A stretch of 64,000 nucleotides of DNA, taken from contig NZ_JABUNR010000010.1 of the NCBI RefSeq assembly GCF_013343715.1, forward strand, positions 62,001 to 126,000, read 5' to 3'. Shown here piece after piece: positions 1 through 10,639 of the stretch (position 1 is the stretch's first letter; every line of letters starts with the position of its first letter). The DNA comes from Mesobacillus harenae. GTDB lineage: Bacteria > Bacillota > Bacilli > Bacillales > Cytobacillaceae. The notes below the pieces were generated by a model. It was not told where the DNA came from. It worked only from the letters and a program-made list of their open reading frames with translations, and did no database searches. The position numbers were made by a program, and so were the translations under genes.

Positions 1-405
1 TTATTAGAGGCAGGCCGCGTTTTCATCGCCCTTCCTCCGCTATATAAAGTAAGCAAAGGGACCGGCAAAAAGGAAATAATCGAGTATGCCTGGAGTGATG
101 ATGAGCTTCAGGGAGCAATGAAGAAAGTCGGAAAAGGCTACATGATCCAACGGTACAAGGGGCTAGGCGAAATGAATGCCGATCAGCTCTGGGAAACGAC
201 AATGGATCCAGAAACAAGAACGCTAATCCGTGTCCAAATCGATGACGCAGCTCGCGCAGAGCGCCGTGTGACGACTCTAATGGGCGATAAAGTTGAGCCT
301 CGCCGAAAATGGATTGAATCAAACGTAGCATTTGGGCTAGAAGAGGATAGCAATATACTAGAAAACGAGAATATCTCCGTAACAGAGGAGGTTAACCCAG
401 AATGA
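1..405 (+). CDS. parE: DNA topoisomerase IV subunit B, C-terminal fragment
   Basis: The reading frame is open from base 1, so the gene begins outside the window and only about the last 134 codons are present. The fragment starts with [17 protein letters not shown] and contains [18 protein letters not shown], the conserved end of the Toprim and C-terminal region of GyrB/ParE type II topoisomerase ATPase subunits. ParE pairs with ParC to decatenate daughter chromosomes. Its TGA overlaps the ATG of parC (ATGA at 402-405), the usual translational coupling of parE-parC. ParE rather than GyrB is inferred from the following parC. Confidence 0.95.
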   Translation, partial: LLEAGRVFIALPPLYKVSKGTGKKEIIEYAWSDDELQGAMKKVGKGYMIQRYKGLGEMNADQLWETTMDPETRTLIRVQIDDAARAERRVTTLMGDKVEPRRKWIESNVAFGLEEDSNILENENISVTEEVNPE

Positions 406-2855
406 GTATCGAAAAATTTCGCGACCTTCCGCTAGAAGATGTACTTGGAGATCGGTTTGGCCGCTATAGTAAATATATTATTCAAGAGCGGGCACTTCCT
501 GATGCCCGCGATGGCCTGAAGCCCGTGCAGCGCAGGATTCTTTATGCTATGCATGTTGAGGGCAACACCAATGAAAAAGGATTTAGAAAATCAGCGAAAA
601 CGGTCGGCAATGTTATTGGTAACTACCATCCACATGGAGATTCATCTGTATACGACGCGATGGTCAGGATGAGCCAGGATTGGAAAGTAAGGAAGTATTT
701 AGTTGAAATGCATGGAAATAACGGAAGTGTTGACGGAGATCCCCCAGCAGCTATGCGTTATACGGAAGCCCGGCTTTCTGCGATTGCTTCCGAGCTTTTA
801 AGAGATATCGATAAGCAAACAGTAGAGTTCATCCCAAACTTTGATGATACCTCAAGTGAACCCACCGTACTGCCGGCAATGTTCCCAAATTTGCTTGTTA
901 ATGGATCAACCGGGATTTCTGCCGGTTACGCCACGGACATCCCTCCCCATCATATAAACGAAGTAATTGACGGCGTGATTATGAGAATGGATAAGCCTGA
1001 TTGCTCTGTTGAGGATTTAATGACGGTCATTAAGGGACCAGATTTTCCTACAGGCGGGATCATTCAGGGTGTTGAGGGAATTCTCAAAGCCTATAAAACA
1101 GGTAAGGGCAAAGTTATTGTCCGCGGACAAGCCGCTATTGAAGATATAAGAGGCGGTAAACAGCAAATTGTGATCACTGAAATTCCTTATGAAATCAACA
1201 AAGCAAACCTGGTCAAGCGGATCGATGAATTCAAACTTGATAAGAAGGTTGAGGGCATTTCTGAGGTTCGGGATGAGACAGACCGTACTGGAATGAGGAT
1301 TGTCATTGAATTGAAAAAGGACGCAGATGCTGAAGGCGTCCTTCATTATCTATACAAAAACAGTGATTTGCAGATAACTTATAATTTTAATATGGTCGCC
1401 ATACATAAGAAGCGCCCTAAACTTATGGGACTAGCCGAACTCCTTGACGCTTACATCGGCCACCAGAAGGATGTTGTCACGAAACGGTCTGAGTATGACC
1501 TTCGTAAAGCTAGAGACCGTCAGCATATTGTTGAAGGCCTGATGAAGGCACTCTCCATTTTAGATGAGGTTATTGCAACAATCAGAGCATCAAAAGATAA
1601 GCGTGATGCAAAAAACAATTTGATTTCACACTTTCAGTTCACTGAAATCCAGGCGGAAGCCATAGTCTCCTTACAGCTTTATCGGTTAACAAACACGGAC
1701 ATTACTGCATTACAGGCAGAAGCTGAAGAACTTAGAAAAAAAGTGGAAGAACTGCTTTCCATTCTAGAAAGTGAAAAGAAGTTAAACTCAGTTATTAAAA
1801 AAGAGTTAAGAGATGTTCGCAAACGTTTTGCTGACGAGCGGCGCACAAAGATCCAAGCCGAGATTGAAGAGATAAAAATAAACCTTGAGGTACTTATAGC
1901 AAGTGAGGATGTCATTGTAACGGTTACTAAGGATGGCTATGTAAAACGGACAAGCCAGCGTTCTTTTGCAGCCTCGAGCGGCCTTGATTTTGCTATGAAG
2001 GATACAGACCGGCTCCTTGCACATTTAAACATGAACACAAAAGATGTGCTTCTCCTGTTCACAAACAAAGGAAGCTATTTACACCTGCCTGTTCATGAAC
2101 TTCCAGATATTCGCTGGAAAGACCTTGGGCAGCATGTTGCTAACATTGTCCCATTAGACAGGGATGAAGAAATTATTAAAGCTGTGCCTGTTACTGATTT
2201 TGAACAGCAATCATTCCTCGTATTCGTAACCAAAAATGGGATGGCCAAGAAAACTGAGCTGAAGCAGTATAAAGCACAGCGCTACTCAAAACCGCTAACT
2301 GCTATTAATCTTAAAGGCGATGATATCGTTGTTGATGTCCATCTAACTGATGGCTCAAAAGAACTGTTCCTAGTCACAAGTCTCGGCCATGCCCTTTGGT
2401 TCCCTGAGGATGAAATCAGCCCAATTGGAATTCGGGCAGCCGGTGTAAAGGGAATCAATTTAAAAGATGATGATTTTGTAACTGCCGGAAAATTGGTCGA
2501 TAAATCAGCAGAACAGTCAGTGCTGATTGTAACCCAGCGGGGTGCTGCCAAGAGGATGAAGCTGTCAGAATTTGAGATCGGCTCCCGTGCAAAGCGAGGA
2601 GTTATTATGCTTCGCGAACTTAAAGCGAATCCACATAGAATTATAGGTGCAGAGATTGTCCGAAACGGTGATCAGATCTTTGTACAAACAGAGAAATCAG
2701 TCGTAGCAACTTTTGGTTCTTCTGACCTTCGTTTTAATGATCGATATTCAAACGGATCCTTCCTGGTTGATGAACAAGAGAGCGGCAAACTTAAAGCAAT
2801 CTGGAAGGTAGAAGCCGAAACTGTTCAATCGGATAAGGGAATCCTTCCGACTTAA
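402..2855 (+). CDS. parC: DNA topoisomerase IV subunit A
   Basis: The 817-residue product is a full-length ParC, the DNA-breaking subunit that acts with ParE to unlink replicated chromosomes. The winged-helix/tower half holds the catalytic tyrosine in [10 protein letters not shown] (Tyr120). The quinolone-resistance region reads [12 protein letters not shown], with Ser81 and Asp85 where resistant strains usually carry changes, so it looks wild type. The C-terminal third has repeated beta-pinwheel blades (for example [11 protein letters not shown] and [12 protein letters not shown]). The start overlaps the parE stop by four bases. Length and order fit Bacillaceae parEC. GyrA is the alternative but is unlikely next to parE. 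Confidence 0.97.
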   Translation: MSIEKFRDLPLEDVLGDRFGRYSKYIIQERALPDARDGLKPVQRRILYAMHVEGNTNEKGFRKSAKTVGNVIGNYHPHGDSSVYDAMVRMSQDWKVRKYLVEMHGNNGSVDGDPPAAMRYTEARLSAIASELLRDIDKQTVEFIPNFDDTSSEPTVLPAMFPNLLVNGSTGISAGYATDIPPHHINEVIDGVIMRMDKPDCSVEDLMTVIKGPDFPTGGIIQGVEGILKAYKTGKGKVIVRGQAAIEDIRGGKQQIVITEIPYEINKANLVKRIDEFKLDKKVEGISEVRDETDRTGMRIVIELKKDADAEGVLHYLYKNSDLQITYNFNMVAIHKKRPKLMGLAELLDAYIGHQKDVVTKRSEYDLRKARDRQHIVEGLMKALSILDEVIATIRASKDKRDAKNNLISHFQFTEIQAEAIVSLQLYRLTNTDITALQAEAEELRKKVEELLSILESEKKLNSVIKKELRDVRKRFADERRTKIQAEIEEIKINLEVLIASEDVIVTVTKDGYVKRTSQRSFAASSGLDFAMKDTDRLLAHLNMNTKDVLLLFTNKGSYLHLPVHELPDIRWKDLGQHVANIVPLDRDEEIIKAVPVTDFEQQSFLVFVTKNGMAKKTELKQYKAQRYSKPLTAINLKGDDIVVDVHLTDGSKELFLVTSLGHALWFPEDEISPIGIRAAGVKGINLKDDDFVTAGKLVDKSAEQSVLIVTQRGAAKRMKLSEFEIGSRAKRGVIMLRELKANPHRIIGAEIVRNGDQIFVQTEKSVVATFGSSDLRFNDRYSNGSFLVDEQESGKLKAIWKVEAETVQSDKGILPT

Positions 2856-2860
2856 TAATG

Positions 2861-2906
2861 ACCAAAACCTTGCATAACCCTTGGGTTCATGCAAGGTTTT
2901 TTGGTT
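2861..2906 (+). terminator. Rho-independent terminator after parC
   Basis: An inverted repeat, AAAACCTTGCAT paired with ATGCAAGGTTTT and followed by a T-rich run, begins within ten bases of the parC stop. It closes the parEC unit. Confidence 0.9.
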
Positions 2907-2987
2907 TTCCATTTCCAGCAAATGATGGCATGTATTTCCTTATTACTGGACATAATAGCAATATAGCTTTATGGAGGGTGATTCGTA

Positions 2988-3755
2988 ATGAGAAGAGAAT
3001 TGCTAATTGCATTCACGGCCTTTTTCTTTATGTCTTTATCTGCTTTAACCGGTGTCTATGCAGTGGAAGAGAAGGCTAAAATAGAAACTCTTTTAACAAA
3101 GCAGGTGGATGTAACAGGAGATGCTAAAAAAGATACCATTTATTTACGAGGCAATCCTTATGAGGATGGTTCTCTATTTTTAAAGGAAATCTACCTCGAT
3201 ATTGCTGCTACAGACGGGAAAACCTACAAAATCAACCTAGAAGGCGGATATGAACCTGCCATCCATTTTATAGATCTGAATAATGATGAGGTAAAAGATA
3301 TTTTTATCGGGATCCCAACAGGAGACAGCGGAGGGATTTCCAATTACTTTTTATACACCCTAAAAGATTCTTCAGTAACAGACTTAACCCCTCCCGAGCC
3401 GCTTGTCATAGAAAGCCAGTTTAAAGATGGCTATCAGGCATCGTTAACCATCCAGGAAACCGGACAGTCCTATAGCTTCGATTTAAGTGACCGGGGGAAG
3501 GATTACGAACGTATGGGCCTTTATTTGAATGGAAAATTAAATGAGCCTTCTGAACTGATGGTTTTGCCTTACGGTACATTGAAACCAGTGAAAGTTAGTG
3601 GGAATAAGTATGGGCTAAAGGGTATTCAGAGGCTAAGCGGAGTTTTTAATGCAGACTCCATTGCGTATGTTAAATCAACGTGGTTTTTTGAAAAGGGAAA
3701 ATGGATTCTTCAAGATGTTTCTGTAGAAAAAATCGTTCCTTCTAAGAATCAATAG
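2988..3755 (+). CDS. Secreted VCBS/FG-GAP-like protein of unknown function
   Basis: The 255-residue product has a classical signal peptide (MRRELLIAFTAFFFMSLSAL, cleavage probably after the Ala near residue 25), so it should be exported. Two segments, DVTGDAKKDTIYL (about residue 41) and DLNNDEVKDIFIG (about 101), resemble the calcium-loop-like D-x-N/T-x-D pattern of VCBS/FG-GAP beta-propeller repeats. No catalytic motif is visible. The ATG is preceded by GGAGGGTGATTCGTA, a good ribosome site. It follows the parC terminator and probably has its own promoter. I cannot name a function; a cell-surface or spore-envelope role is only a guess. Confidence 0.8.
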   Translation: MRRELLIAFTAFFFMSLSALTGVYAVEEKAKIETLLTKQVDVTGDAKKDTIYLRGNPYEDGSLFLKEIYLDIAATDGKTYKINLEGGYEPAIHFIDLNNDEVKDIFIGIPTGDSGGISNYFLYTLKDSSVTDLTPPEPLVIESQFKDGYQASLTIQETGQSYSFDLSDRGKDYERMGLYLNGKLNEPSELMVLPYGTLKPVKVSGNKYGLKGIQRLSGVFNADSIAYVKSTWFFEKGKWILQDVSVEKIVPSKNQ

Positions 3756-3828
3756 GCAAGTGTAACCTTTTTGGCAAGCAATACATAGGCTATGGCAGGG
3801 ATGGTTTTGGGAAAGGAGTCAACTGACC

Positions 3829-4311
3829 ATGAGCAAATTTAATCCTGCCAAATTGAGCGTTAAAAATATTCCTCCTGCAACTCCTTTTGAGCCGGTTGAA
3901 GGTAGAAGATATACATTAACACATTCTGACGACACCGGTGAGCTCTTTTTAAGTATTGGCTATTTATATGATAAACAATCGATTAACCAGAAGCTTCGTG
4001 ATGAAGTGCTTGCAGAATGGGCAGCTCAAAATGGAGAATTCCTTTTAATTGGAAAAGTCTATATAAGTAATGGGGACTATGATGAAAAATTCTCACGAAT
4101 CCGGTACCTCATCTTCAAAAGAGAGCTTGAGCTTGCGTTGACTGGCATTATATATGGAGACCAGAGCTTGTTTGAATATTATCCTTGGCTGCTCGATGCT
4201 CCTATTTATATCCGATTCGAATCTATTTACCCTGAGTTCCGGGAAACCCTTTTCTGTGGGACCCCAAGACAATATTTAATCGCTTCAAGAACAAAAATTT
4301 CCGAGACATAG
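3829..4311 (+). CDS. Bacterial staygreen (SGR) family protein
   Basis: The 160-residue product matches the staygreen domain. It has the block RRYTLTHSDDTGELFLSIG (residues about 26-44), then LRDEVLAEW, then a second block FSRIRYLIFKRELELAL followed by GDQSLFEYYPWLLDAPIYI. Plant SGR proteins have equivalent YTLTHSD, RDEVVAEW, KFRYYIFCKEL and NYPEL segments and remove magnesium from chlorophyll a. Bacterial homologues occur in non-photosynthetic species and some are reported to have dechelatase activity in vitro; their native role is unknown. There is no signal peptide, so it is cytoplasmic. The start follows AAAGGAGTC. It sits 73 bases after the secreted-protein gene and is followed by a terminator. 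Confidence 0.88.
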   Translation: MSKFNPAKLSVKNIPPATPFEPVEGRRYTLTHSDDTGELFLSIGYLYDKQSINQKLRDEVLAEWAAQNGEFLLIGKVYISNGDYDEKFSRIRYLIFKRELELALTGIIYGDQSLFEYYPWLLDAPIYIRFESIYPEFRETLFCGTPRQYLIASRTKISET

Positions 4312-4336
4312 GCGGTATGGCCTGTGTTTTTTCTTT
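4306..4336 (+). terminator. Terminator after the staygreen gene
   Basis: The stem ACATAGGC pairs with GCCTGTGT (one G-T pair) and a TTTTTTCTTTT tail follows. The stem overlaps the stop codon of the staygreen gene. Confidence 0.7.
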
Positions 4337-4995
4337 TGTAAAGGAAGCTTCGGAGCATTCGCCGCTTTATTGACAGCAATGCTAGTGCAACAATGCCAGT
4401 GAAGCAAATGGCTATTTGCATGCATCATTCTTATTTTCTGGCTCCTGTGCTGATAAAGGCCTATCGTCCCAAAGAATAAGAGGGAGTAAGGCATTTACAA
4501 CATTTATCAAATTGGTAATCCATTTAGATTTAAGACTCTGAGAAACAAGACTAGTAAGTGAATTAAATGCTGCTCAGCAGAAATAAAAGGCTTTAAAAGC
4601 TGAATAAACGATAGCAATAGATACATAATAACATTATGTAAACTTAAAAGATTATAAAAGGATAGATTGTACAGTAAACTTAAAAGATCTATATTAATTC
4701 AGATCGTTAAATTTTAATAAATCTAAAAATCAATTCTTTAAAGATTTCAAAAGTGGCAGCTAAAATATTGAGTAGAATTACTGGAGAAGTAAAATGAACG
4801 TCCAGGAATTTAATGATTTTTAAAAATGGTTTAAAAATCACATTAGAACAAATAACACAAATCGTTGAAAAATTTCTGATTCCGTCTCACTATCATAAGT
4901 ATACTCCTAATATGAGACTAGTTGTTTATCTCTTTATTTAACTTCCTAGAATATATATTATGGTCGGGGCGTAGTTTTAAAAAGGCAAAACATCT
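4337..4995. other. AT-rich gene-free stretch, possibly decayed DNA
   Basis: No convincing gene is seen in about 660 bases. A ribosome-site-like GGAGAAGTAAA followed by ATG near 4795 opens a nine-codon frame only (MNVQEFNDF), and the sequence after it is broken by stops, which suggests an eroded gene. The composition is much richer in A+T than the flanking housekeeping genes. It borders the mobile-type endonuclease genes. Confidence 0.4.
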
Positions 4996-5373
4996 TTATT
5001 GCTGCTCTACCCTATGCTTATAGCTTCTATCTCTAACGTTTTCAATATCTATATAACCCATGCTGTATTCAATAACATCGTTAATAAATAAATTGTGGTT
5101 CTTTGCAAAGTCTTTAACATCCTCTAACAATTCTTGATCATAGGTGGTTTTGTACTGAATTCTATCTTTTGGTCTTAACTCTTTATTGAATGTGATATAC
5201 CCTTGAGATAAAACTCTTCTTAATCCACTTTCAATTAGGTAGTTTACGAAAGTATCATTCTCAGTAGCCAATGCATTTAGTTGATCCAGTAAAGCTTTGC
5301 TTACATTTGTTCTGAATTTAACCCTCGAAGTGTCAGTTGTTTGTATCAGTCTTCCGTTTACTAATTTCCACAT
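4996..5373 (-). CDS. Protein with two tandem ribbon-helix-helix-like repeats
   Basis: The product of about 125 residues consists of two 38-residue repeats that align without gaps. One begins RVKFRTNVSKALLDQL and holds FVNYLIESGL; the other begins RIQYKTTYDQELLEDV and holds FINDVIEYSM. Each has the short strand plus two helices of a ribbon-helix-helix DNA-binding unit, so one chain may mimic an RHH dimer. I chose the ATG at 5373 because GGGAGTG lies seven bases upstream; an in-frame ATG at 5388 lacks a site. It begins 14 bases after the endonuclease stop, in the same operon. Related Bacillus proteins are, as I recall, often labelled rRNA methyltransferase, but no methyltransferase motif is present. 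Confidence 0.75.
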   Translation of the reverse strand: MWKLVNGRLIQTTDTSRVKFRTNVSKALLDQLNALATENDTFVNYLIESGLRRVLSQGYITFNKELRPKDRIQYKTTYDQELLEDVKDFAKNHNLFINDVIEYSMGYIDIENVRDRSYKHRVEQQ

Positions 5374-5387
5374 TATAAACACTCCCA

Positions 5388-6194
<807 letters not shown>

Positions 6195-6231
6195 TTATCG
6201 CTCCCATTCATAATTACCTGCTTCTATATTC

Positions 6232-6260
6232 ATTATACAAACACGTGTTCGTATTTGCAA
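6232..6260 (-). promoter_or_regulatory. Promoter with LexA (SOS) box for the endonuclease operon
   Basis: Read on the minus strand, TTGCAA (6255-6260) and TATAAT (6232-6237) are 17 bases apart. The spacer contains CGAACACGTGTTTG (6238-6251), nine of ten matches to the Bacillus LexA consensus CGAAC-N4-GTTCG. The start codon is 50 bases downstream of the -10. A repressor here would block RNA polymerase, so expression should rise on DNA damage. Confidence 0.75.
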
Positions 6261-6342
6261 TTTAGAGCATAAATTAATTTATAACATCCAACTTAAGCAG
6301 GTTGTTTATCAGACAATTTCCATTTTAGCTAACTTTTTTTAA

Positions 6343-6377
6343 AAAAATGCATAATCCCTCAGGGATTATGCATTTTT
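6343..6377 (-). terminator. Terminator after the aminotransferase gene
   Basis: A long perfect hairpin, AAAATGCATAATCCCT against AGGGATTATGCATTTT, is followed on the minus strand by a T run. It lies about 50 bases past the stop of the aminotransferase gene and insulates it from the endonuclease operon. Confidence 0.9.
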
Positions 6378-6424
6378 GGGGATGTTTTAAATGGTTAGAC
6401 AGGTGCCATTATTGTTTCTATAGT

Positions 6425-7615
6425 TCAATTTTTCCCTTCTAAAACTTTCCCTAATATCTGAATTCCCTTGACAATCTCTCTTTCATCAGCATAGCTAAAT
6501 GAGAGACGCAGATACTCTTTTCCTTCCTCTTTATCTAGGAAAAAGTATTGACCAGGGACAAAGGCCACACCCTTAGATAAGGCTTGTGATAACAACTGGC
6601 CTGTATCGATACCAGGTACCTTAACCCAAACAAAGTACCCACCTTTTGGCACGAACCATGAAACAGATTCTGGCATGTATGTTTCTAGTGCAGCCAATAA
6701 TCTATCGCATTTTTTCTGATAGCTTTCTTTTAACTTAATTATATGTTCCTCAAAATTTAACTTGTTTAAGTATGTAGCCATTGTCGCCTCAGCATACGAA
6801 TGTTCCAAGTCTTTTTTGAACCAAAACAACGCTTCAATCAGCTCCTTAACTCCCGATACCCAACCGATCCGAAGACCTGGTGCCACTATCTTAGATAAGG
6901 AGCCGACATAGATAACCCGATTGGCTTGATCCATTGACTTAAGGGTCTGTGGACTATTGACGAAGCCCAATTCTCCGTAGGCATCGTCCTCGACAATCAA
7001 GAAATTATAGCTTTCTGCCAGTTCCAGTAAATGTTGACGGCGCTTTGGTGTAAGGGTTGTCCCAGTAGGATTTTGAAAGGTCGGAATGCAATATAGAAAT
7101 CGCGGTAAAGGTTGGCCATTACTCTTTCTATCCGCTAAAATTTGCTCGAATAGATCTGTACGAAGTCCTTCTTCGTCGATGGGCACAGTGATAAAACGAT
7201 CCGTATAATTTTGAAAAATCTCAATAGCCTCCATATAAGTAGGAGCCTCAACCGCCACAACAGTATCTTTATCTACTAGAACCTGTGCAATTAGATCAAT
7301 AGCCTGACAAGCCCCTGCAGTGATCAATAACTCTTCTTCACTAACAATGATACCCCGTTTCTCCATCCTTGCTTGGATATGCCTTTTAAGCCTATCTTTG
7401 CTTGGACTCCCTAGATACTGAAGAGGTAAATCTTGCTCCGATTCCAATAAATAAACTGCTGCTTCCTTTACTTCAGCGCTTGGAACTAGAGATGATTCTG
7501 GATAACCTGAATTCAACCGAATACAATGGTCAGGGACATCTGCTATCCATGAACCTGGTGGTTCATTCTTTAAAGCTAGTTTTGTATGATTTGAAAAAAA
7601 GGATTCAACCTTCAT
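6425..7615 (-). CDS. PLP-dependent aminotransferase, MocR-type fold without the HTH domain
   Basis: The 396-residue product is a class I/II aminotransferase. Visible features are YLGSPSKDRLKRHIQ (substrate-side entry), the ITAGACQAIDLIAQVL cofactor loop, CIPTFQNPTGTTL, the aspartate in VEDDAYGEL that contacts the pyridine ring, and the PLP lysine in YVGSLSKIVAPGLRIGWV. It resembles the catalytic part of MocR regulators and 2-aminoadipate/aromatic aminotransferases (LysN-type), but no DNA-binding domain is present. Substrate cannot be read from sequence. It is 63 bases downstream of the lactate-oxidase-like gene, on the same strand, and ends at a strong terminator, so the two may form an operon. 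Confidence 0.9.
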   Translation of the reverse strand: MKVESFFSNHTKLALKNEPPGSWIADVPDHCIRLNSGYPESSLVPSAEVKEAAVYLLESEQDLPLQYLGSPSKDRLKRHIQARMEKRGIIVSEEELLITAGACQAIDLIAQVLVDKDTVVAVEAPTYMEAIEIFQNYTDRFITVPIDEEGLRTDLFEQILADRKSNGQPLPRFLYCIPTFQNPTGTTLTPKRRQHLLELAESYNFLIVEDDAYGELGFVNSPQTLKSMDQANRVIYVGSLSKIVAPGLRIGWVSGVKELIEALFWFKKDLEHSYAEATMATYLNKLNFEEHIIKLKESYQKKCDRLLAALETYMPESVSWFVPKGGYFVWVKVPGIDTGQLLSQALSKGVAFVPGQYFFLDKEEGKEYLRLSFSYADEREIVKGIQILGKVLEGKN

Positions 7616-7678
7616 AACTATGTTAACCTCACTTTGGTAGTTTTCAATTCATCGATTCTTTTTCCGGCAGACAGATAC

Positions 7679-8824
7679 TTACATACGTACAATTGGCAGT
7701 TGCCGTAATTCTTTTACATTATTAACACCAGACAACATCATAGAAGTTTGAAGATCCTGAAGAAAATTAGCTAAAAATTGTTCGACCCCTTTTTCGCCCC
7801 CTGCAGCTAAGCTATAGACGAATGGCCGGCCAATCAAGACAGAATCAGCCCCAAGAGCTAGTACCTTTAAGGCGTCAATCCCTCTTCGAATCCCACTATC
7901 AAATAAAACAGGAACCTGGCCATCTACGACCTTTACGATTTCAGGCAGAGCATCAATGCTAGAAATAACACCGTCTAATTGCCTTCCGCCATGGTTTGAA
8001 ACGATTATTCCATCAACGCCATATTCAATGGCCCGAAGAGCATCTTTAGGGTGTAAGATCCCTTTTAATAGGATTGGCAATGACGTTCTCTTTTTCAACC
8101 TTTTGACATGCTCCCAATTTAACGCTGGGTAATTAATATTCGTTATAATACTTTGAAGTATCGTCTGGGAATCCACTTTATCCAGTGTTGATAAGAATAC
8201 AGGATCTGATTCATAGTTTCCTTGACCAAAGCCTTGTGCTAATGGTGAAAAGCGATGGCGCAAATCGGCCTCCCTATAGCCTAGTGTAATCGTATCTATT
8301 GTTAATACTATTGCTTCATAACCTGCTTCTTCAGCTCGTTTCACCATATTAAAGGAAATTTCCTCATTTTTGGACCAATATAATTGAAACCATTTAGAAC
8401 TGCCGCTTGCAGCTTGAGCTACATCTTCAATTGAATAACTCGATACAGTACTTTGGATAAACGGAACCTGATATTTAGCCGCTGCCCGGGCAACAGCCAG
8501 ATCTCCCTGTTCATCAGCTAACTTTAAAACTCCAACTGGTGCAAGTAACAGTGGAGTAGGGTATGTACGTCCAAACATGGTTATACTCGTATCTAAATTA
8601 GACATATCATTTAAAACTCTCGGAATTACTGAATATTTCTTAAAGGCATCGGCATTTTTCTTTACTGTTTCCTCACCGCCAGCCCCAGAAGCGATATAAC
8701 TAAAAGCAGGAGCAGACATAGCTTGTTTTGCTGCACTTTCTATTTCCTCGAAACTAATTGGAAAATAGTCCTCTGTATTAATAGATTGAACGATATTATC
8801 ATTACTTTTAAAAGACGAAGACAT
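7679..8824 (-). CDS. FMN-dependent alpha-hydroxy-acid oxidase (lactate oxidase/monooxygenase-like)
   Basis: The 381-residue product has the TIM-barrel signature of the lactate/glycolate oxidase family. The motifs are YIASGAGGEETVKKNADAF, LLAPVG, QLYWSK, the FMN lysine in LPILLKGIL, the catalytic His-Arg pair in VSNHGGRQLDG (about residue 278) and the phosphate site DSGIRRG with IGRPF. These are the residues needed to oxidise a 2-hydroxy acid such as L-lactate to the 2-oxo acid. Length fits Gram-positive lactate oxidases. Divergent from the yjiH-like gene and just upstream of an aminotransferase that could use the 2-oxo acid produced. Substrate is inferred from the family only. Confidence 0.9.
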   Translation of the reverse strand: MSSSFKSNDNIVQSINTEDYFPISFEEIESAAKQAMSAPAFSYIASGAGGEETVKKNADAFKKYSVIPRVLNDMSNLDTSITMFGRTYPTPLLLAPVGVLKLADEQGDLAVARAAAKYQVPFIQSTVSSYSIEDVAQAASGSSKWFQLYWSKNEEISFNMVKRAEEAGYEAIVLTIDTITLGYREADLRHRFSPLAQGFGQGNYESDPVFLSTLDKVDSQTILQSIITNINYPALNWEHVKRLKKRTSLPILLKGILHPKDALRAIEYGVDGIIVSNHGGRQLDGVISSIDALPEIVKVVDGQVPVLFDSGIRRGIDALKVLALGADSVLIGRPFVYSLAAGGEKGVEQFLANFLQDLQTSMMLSGVNNVKELRQLPIVRM

Positions 8825-9026
8825 CCCTTCACCACCCTTTATATTTTTTCATATCCGATAATAAAAATAAGTTTACCATTTTCTCATTCGTCAAAAAAGC
8901 AAAAATATTCTTGGTCTTTCCTCCGAAATTTTAATTTCTCAAATTATCCATAAAATTGTATTGCATAAATATACATTTTAATGTTATTTTAATTCTATTA
9001 ACTTTTTAAACAAAGGGGTTTTTGAA

Positions 9027-10421
9027 ATGTCTGTCGGATCTATTAAAGCAATTAAAAAGGGGACTGTTGAAGAAAAAACACCATACTCGGTAAAGCAACT
9101 TTTAAAATTTGCTATCCCTTCTCTATTCGGAGTGCTATTATTTTTAATTCCTATTTCTATTAATGGAAAGGTAACAATTGGCCTTGGTGTCATGGCTGAT
9201 TGGCTTCAGAACGCGATTGGCCCATACATACCTGCGTTTATGACAGCTGTTCTTTGTGTATCGGCAGTCAGTGCATTAGCCGTCAAACTTAAACCGGTAT
9301 CTTTTGTTAAGAATAATAGCTTTTTAGATTCACTTCTTAATATTAGTCCGTTTTGGTTAGTGTTTCGTGTAATTGGAGCTATTTTTGCTATTATGACCTT
9401 AACACAAGTTGGACCTTCTTTTATAACTTCCGACTTTACAGGTGGAGTTGTATTAAATGATTTAATACCTGTTCTGATGGTTTGGTTTTTATTTGCTAGT
9501 TTATTTATGCCGTTATTATTAGAATTTGGACTAATGGACTTCATCGGTACAGTCGTTCGTAAAGTAATGCAGCCACTCTTTAAATTACCAGGCCGTTCTT
9601 CTGTTGATGCTATGGCATCATGGATGGGAAGTGGTACAGTGGGAGTTTTACTGACAACACAACAATATGAATCTGGATATTATACAAAACGTGAGGCTGC
9701 CGTTGTAGCCACAAACTTTTCCATTGCTTCGATCGCCTTCAGTTTAGTTATTGCAAAATTTTTAAGCATTGATCATATGTTTGTTCAGTTTTATTTTACT
9801 GTTGTTGTAGCAGGGATCATTGCTGCTATTATCTGTCCGAGAATACCGCCTCTTTCTCGTAAAAAGGATACCTACTATGAACCAATCGGACAGCAAATTG
9901 ATGAAATTGTTCCAAATGGGGTCTCATCTTTTCAATGGGGCCTTAAACAAGCAGTTGACAAGGCTGACCAAGTTAAGAGCGTAAAGGATATTGTGAAAAA
10001 AGGGGTATATAATGTATTAGATATTTGGATGGCACTGATTCCACTTGTTATGGCACTAGGTACAGTTTCTCTTATCATTGCAGAATTCACACCTATTTTT
10101 AATTACCTTTCCTATCCATTTGTACCATTACTGAATTTACTGCAGCTTCCTGAGGCAGAAGCAGCCGCACCTGCAATGATTGTTGGCTTTGCAGATATGT
10201 TTTTACCAGCTGTTATCGGGAGTGGCATCGAATCAGAGATTACAAGATTTGTGATTGGCGTAATGTCCCTAACACAGTTAATCTACATGTCTGAAATTGG
10301 AATTTTACTAATCAAGTCAAAAATTCCTCTATCTATTTTGGAGCTATTTATCATTTTCCTTCAACGCACGATCATTACATTACCCATAACAGCTATAGTG
10401 GCACACGTGTTATTTTTCTAA
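9027..10421 (+). CDS. YjiH-family membrane protein with nucleoside-recognition (GATE) domains
   Basis: The 464-residue product is strongly hydrophobic with about ten predicted membrane segments. It has the features of the YjiH family, including SWMGSGTVGVLLTTQQYESG in a central gate-type loop and PAMIVGFADMFLPAVIG near the C-terminus. Gate domains occur in nucleoside permeases and in the spore protein SpoVV-like group. The transported substrate is unknown. AAAGGGG lies nine bases before the ATG. It is transcribed away from the lactate-oxidase-like gene through a shared 200-base intergenic region, and a terminator lies about 140 bases after its stop. Confidence 0.88.
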   Translation: MSVGSIKAIKKGTVEEKTPYSVKQLLKFAIPSLFGVLLFLIPISINGKVTIGLGVMADWLQNAIGPYIPAFMTAVLCVSAVSALAVKLKPVSFVKNNSFLDSLLNISPFWLVFRVIGAIFAIMTLTQVGPSFITSDFTGGVVLNDLIPVLMVWFLFASLFMPLLLEFGLMDFIGTVVRKVMQPLFKLPGRSSVDAMASWMGSGTVGVLLTTQQYESGYYTKREAAVVATNFSIASIAFSLVIAKFLSIDHMFVQFYFTVVVAGIIAAIICPRIPPLSRKKDTYYEPIGQQIDEIVPNGVSSFQWGLKQAVDKADQVKSVKDIVKKGVYNVLDIWMALIPLVMALGTVSLIIAEFTPIFNYLSYPFVPLLNLLQLPEAEAAAPAMIVGFADMFLPAVIGSGIESEITRFVIGVMSLTQLIYMSEIGILLIKSKIPLSILELFIIFLQRTIITLPITAIVAHVLFF

Positions 10422-10559
10422 TTCATTTAAAAAGGTCCTTACCCACAAACCTTAGGCTTTGTAGATTTTTTCAGGTATCATCATGCAAGTTTTAAAATAG
10501 CCTTAAATAAAAGTATAATTATACTAGTTATCTTAACCTTTAAATGAAATATACAAATG

Positions 10560-10602
10560 GCGAACATGGCAGAGACAACCCTTGCCTTGTTCGCTTTTTT
10601 TA
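10560..10602 (+). terminator. Terminator downstream of the yjiH-like gene
   Basis: GCGAACATGGCA pairs with TGCCTTGTTCGC and is followed by seven T residues. It ends rightward transcription from the yjiH-like gene. Confidence 0.85.
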
Positions 10603-10639
10603 TTTAATGGTTATTTTTGTACTTTTTCCTTTTGAATAT

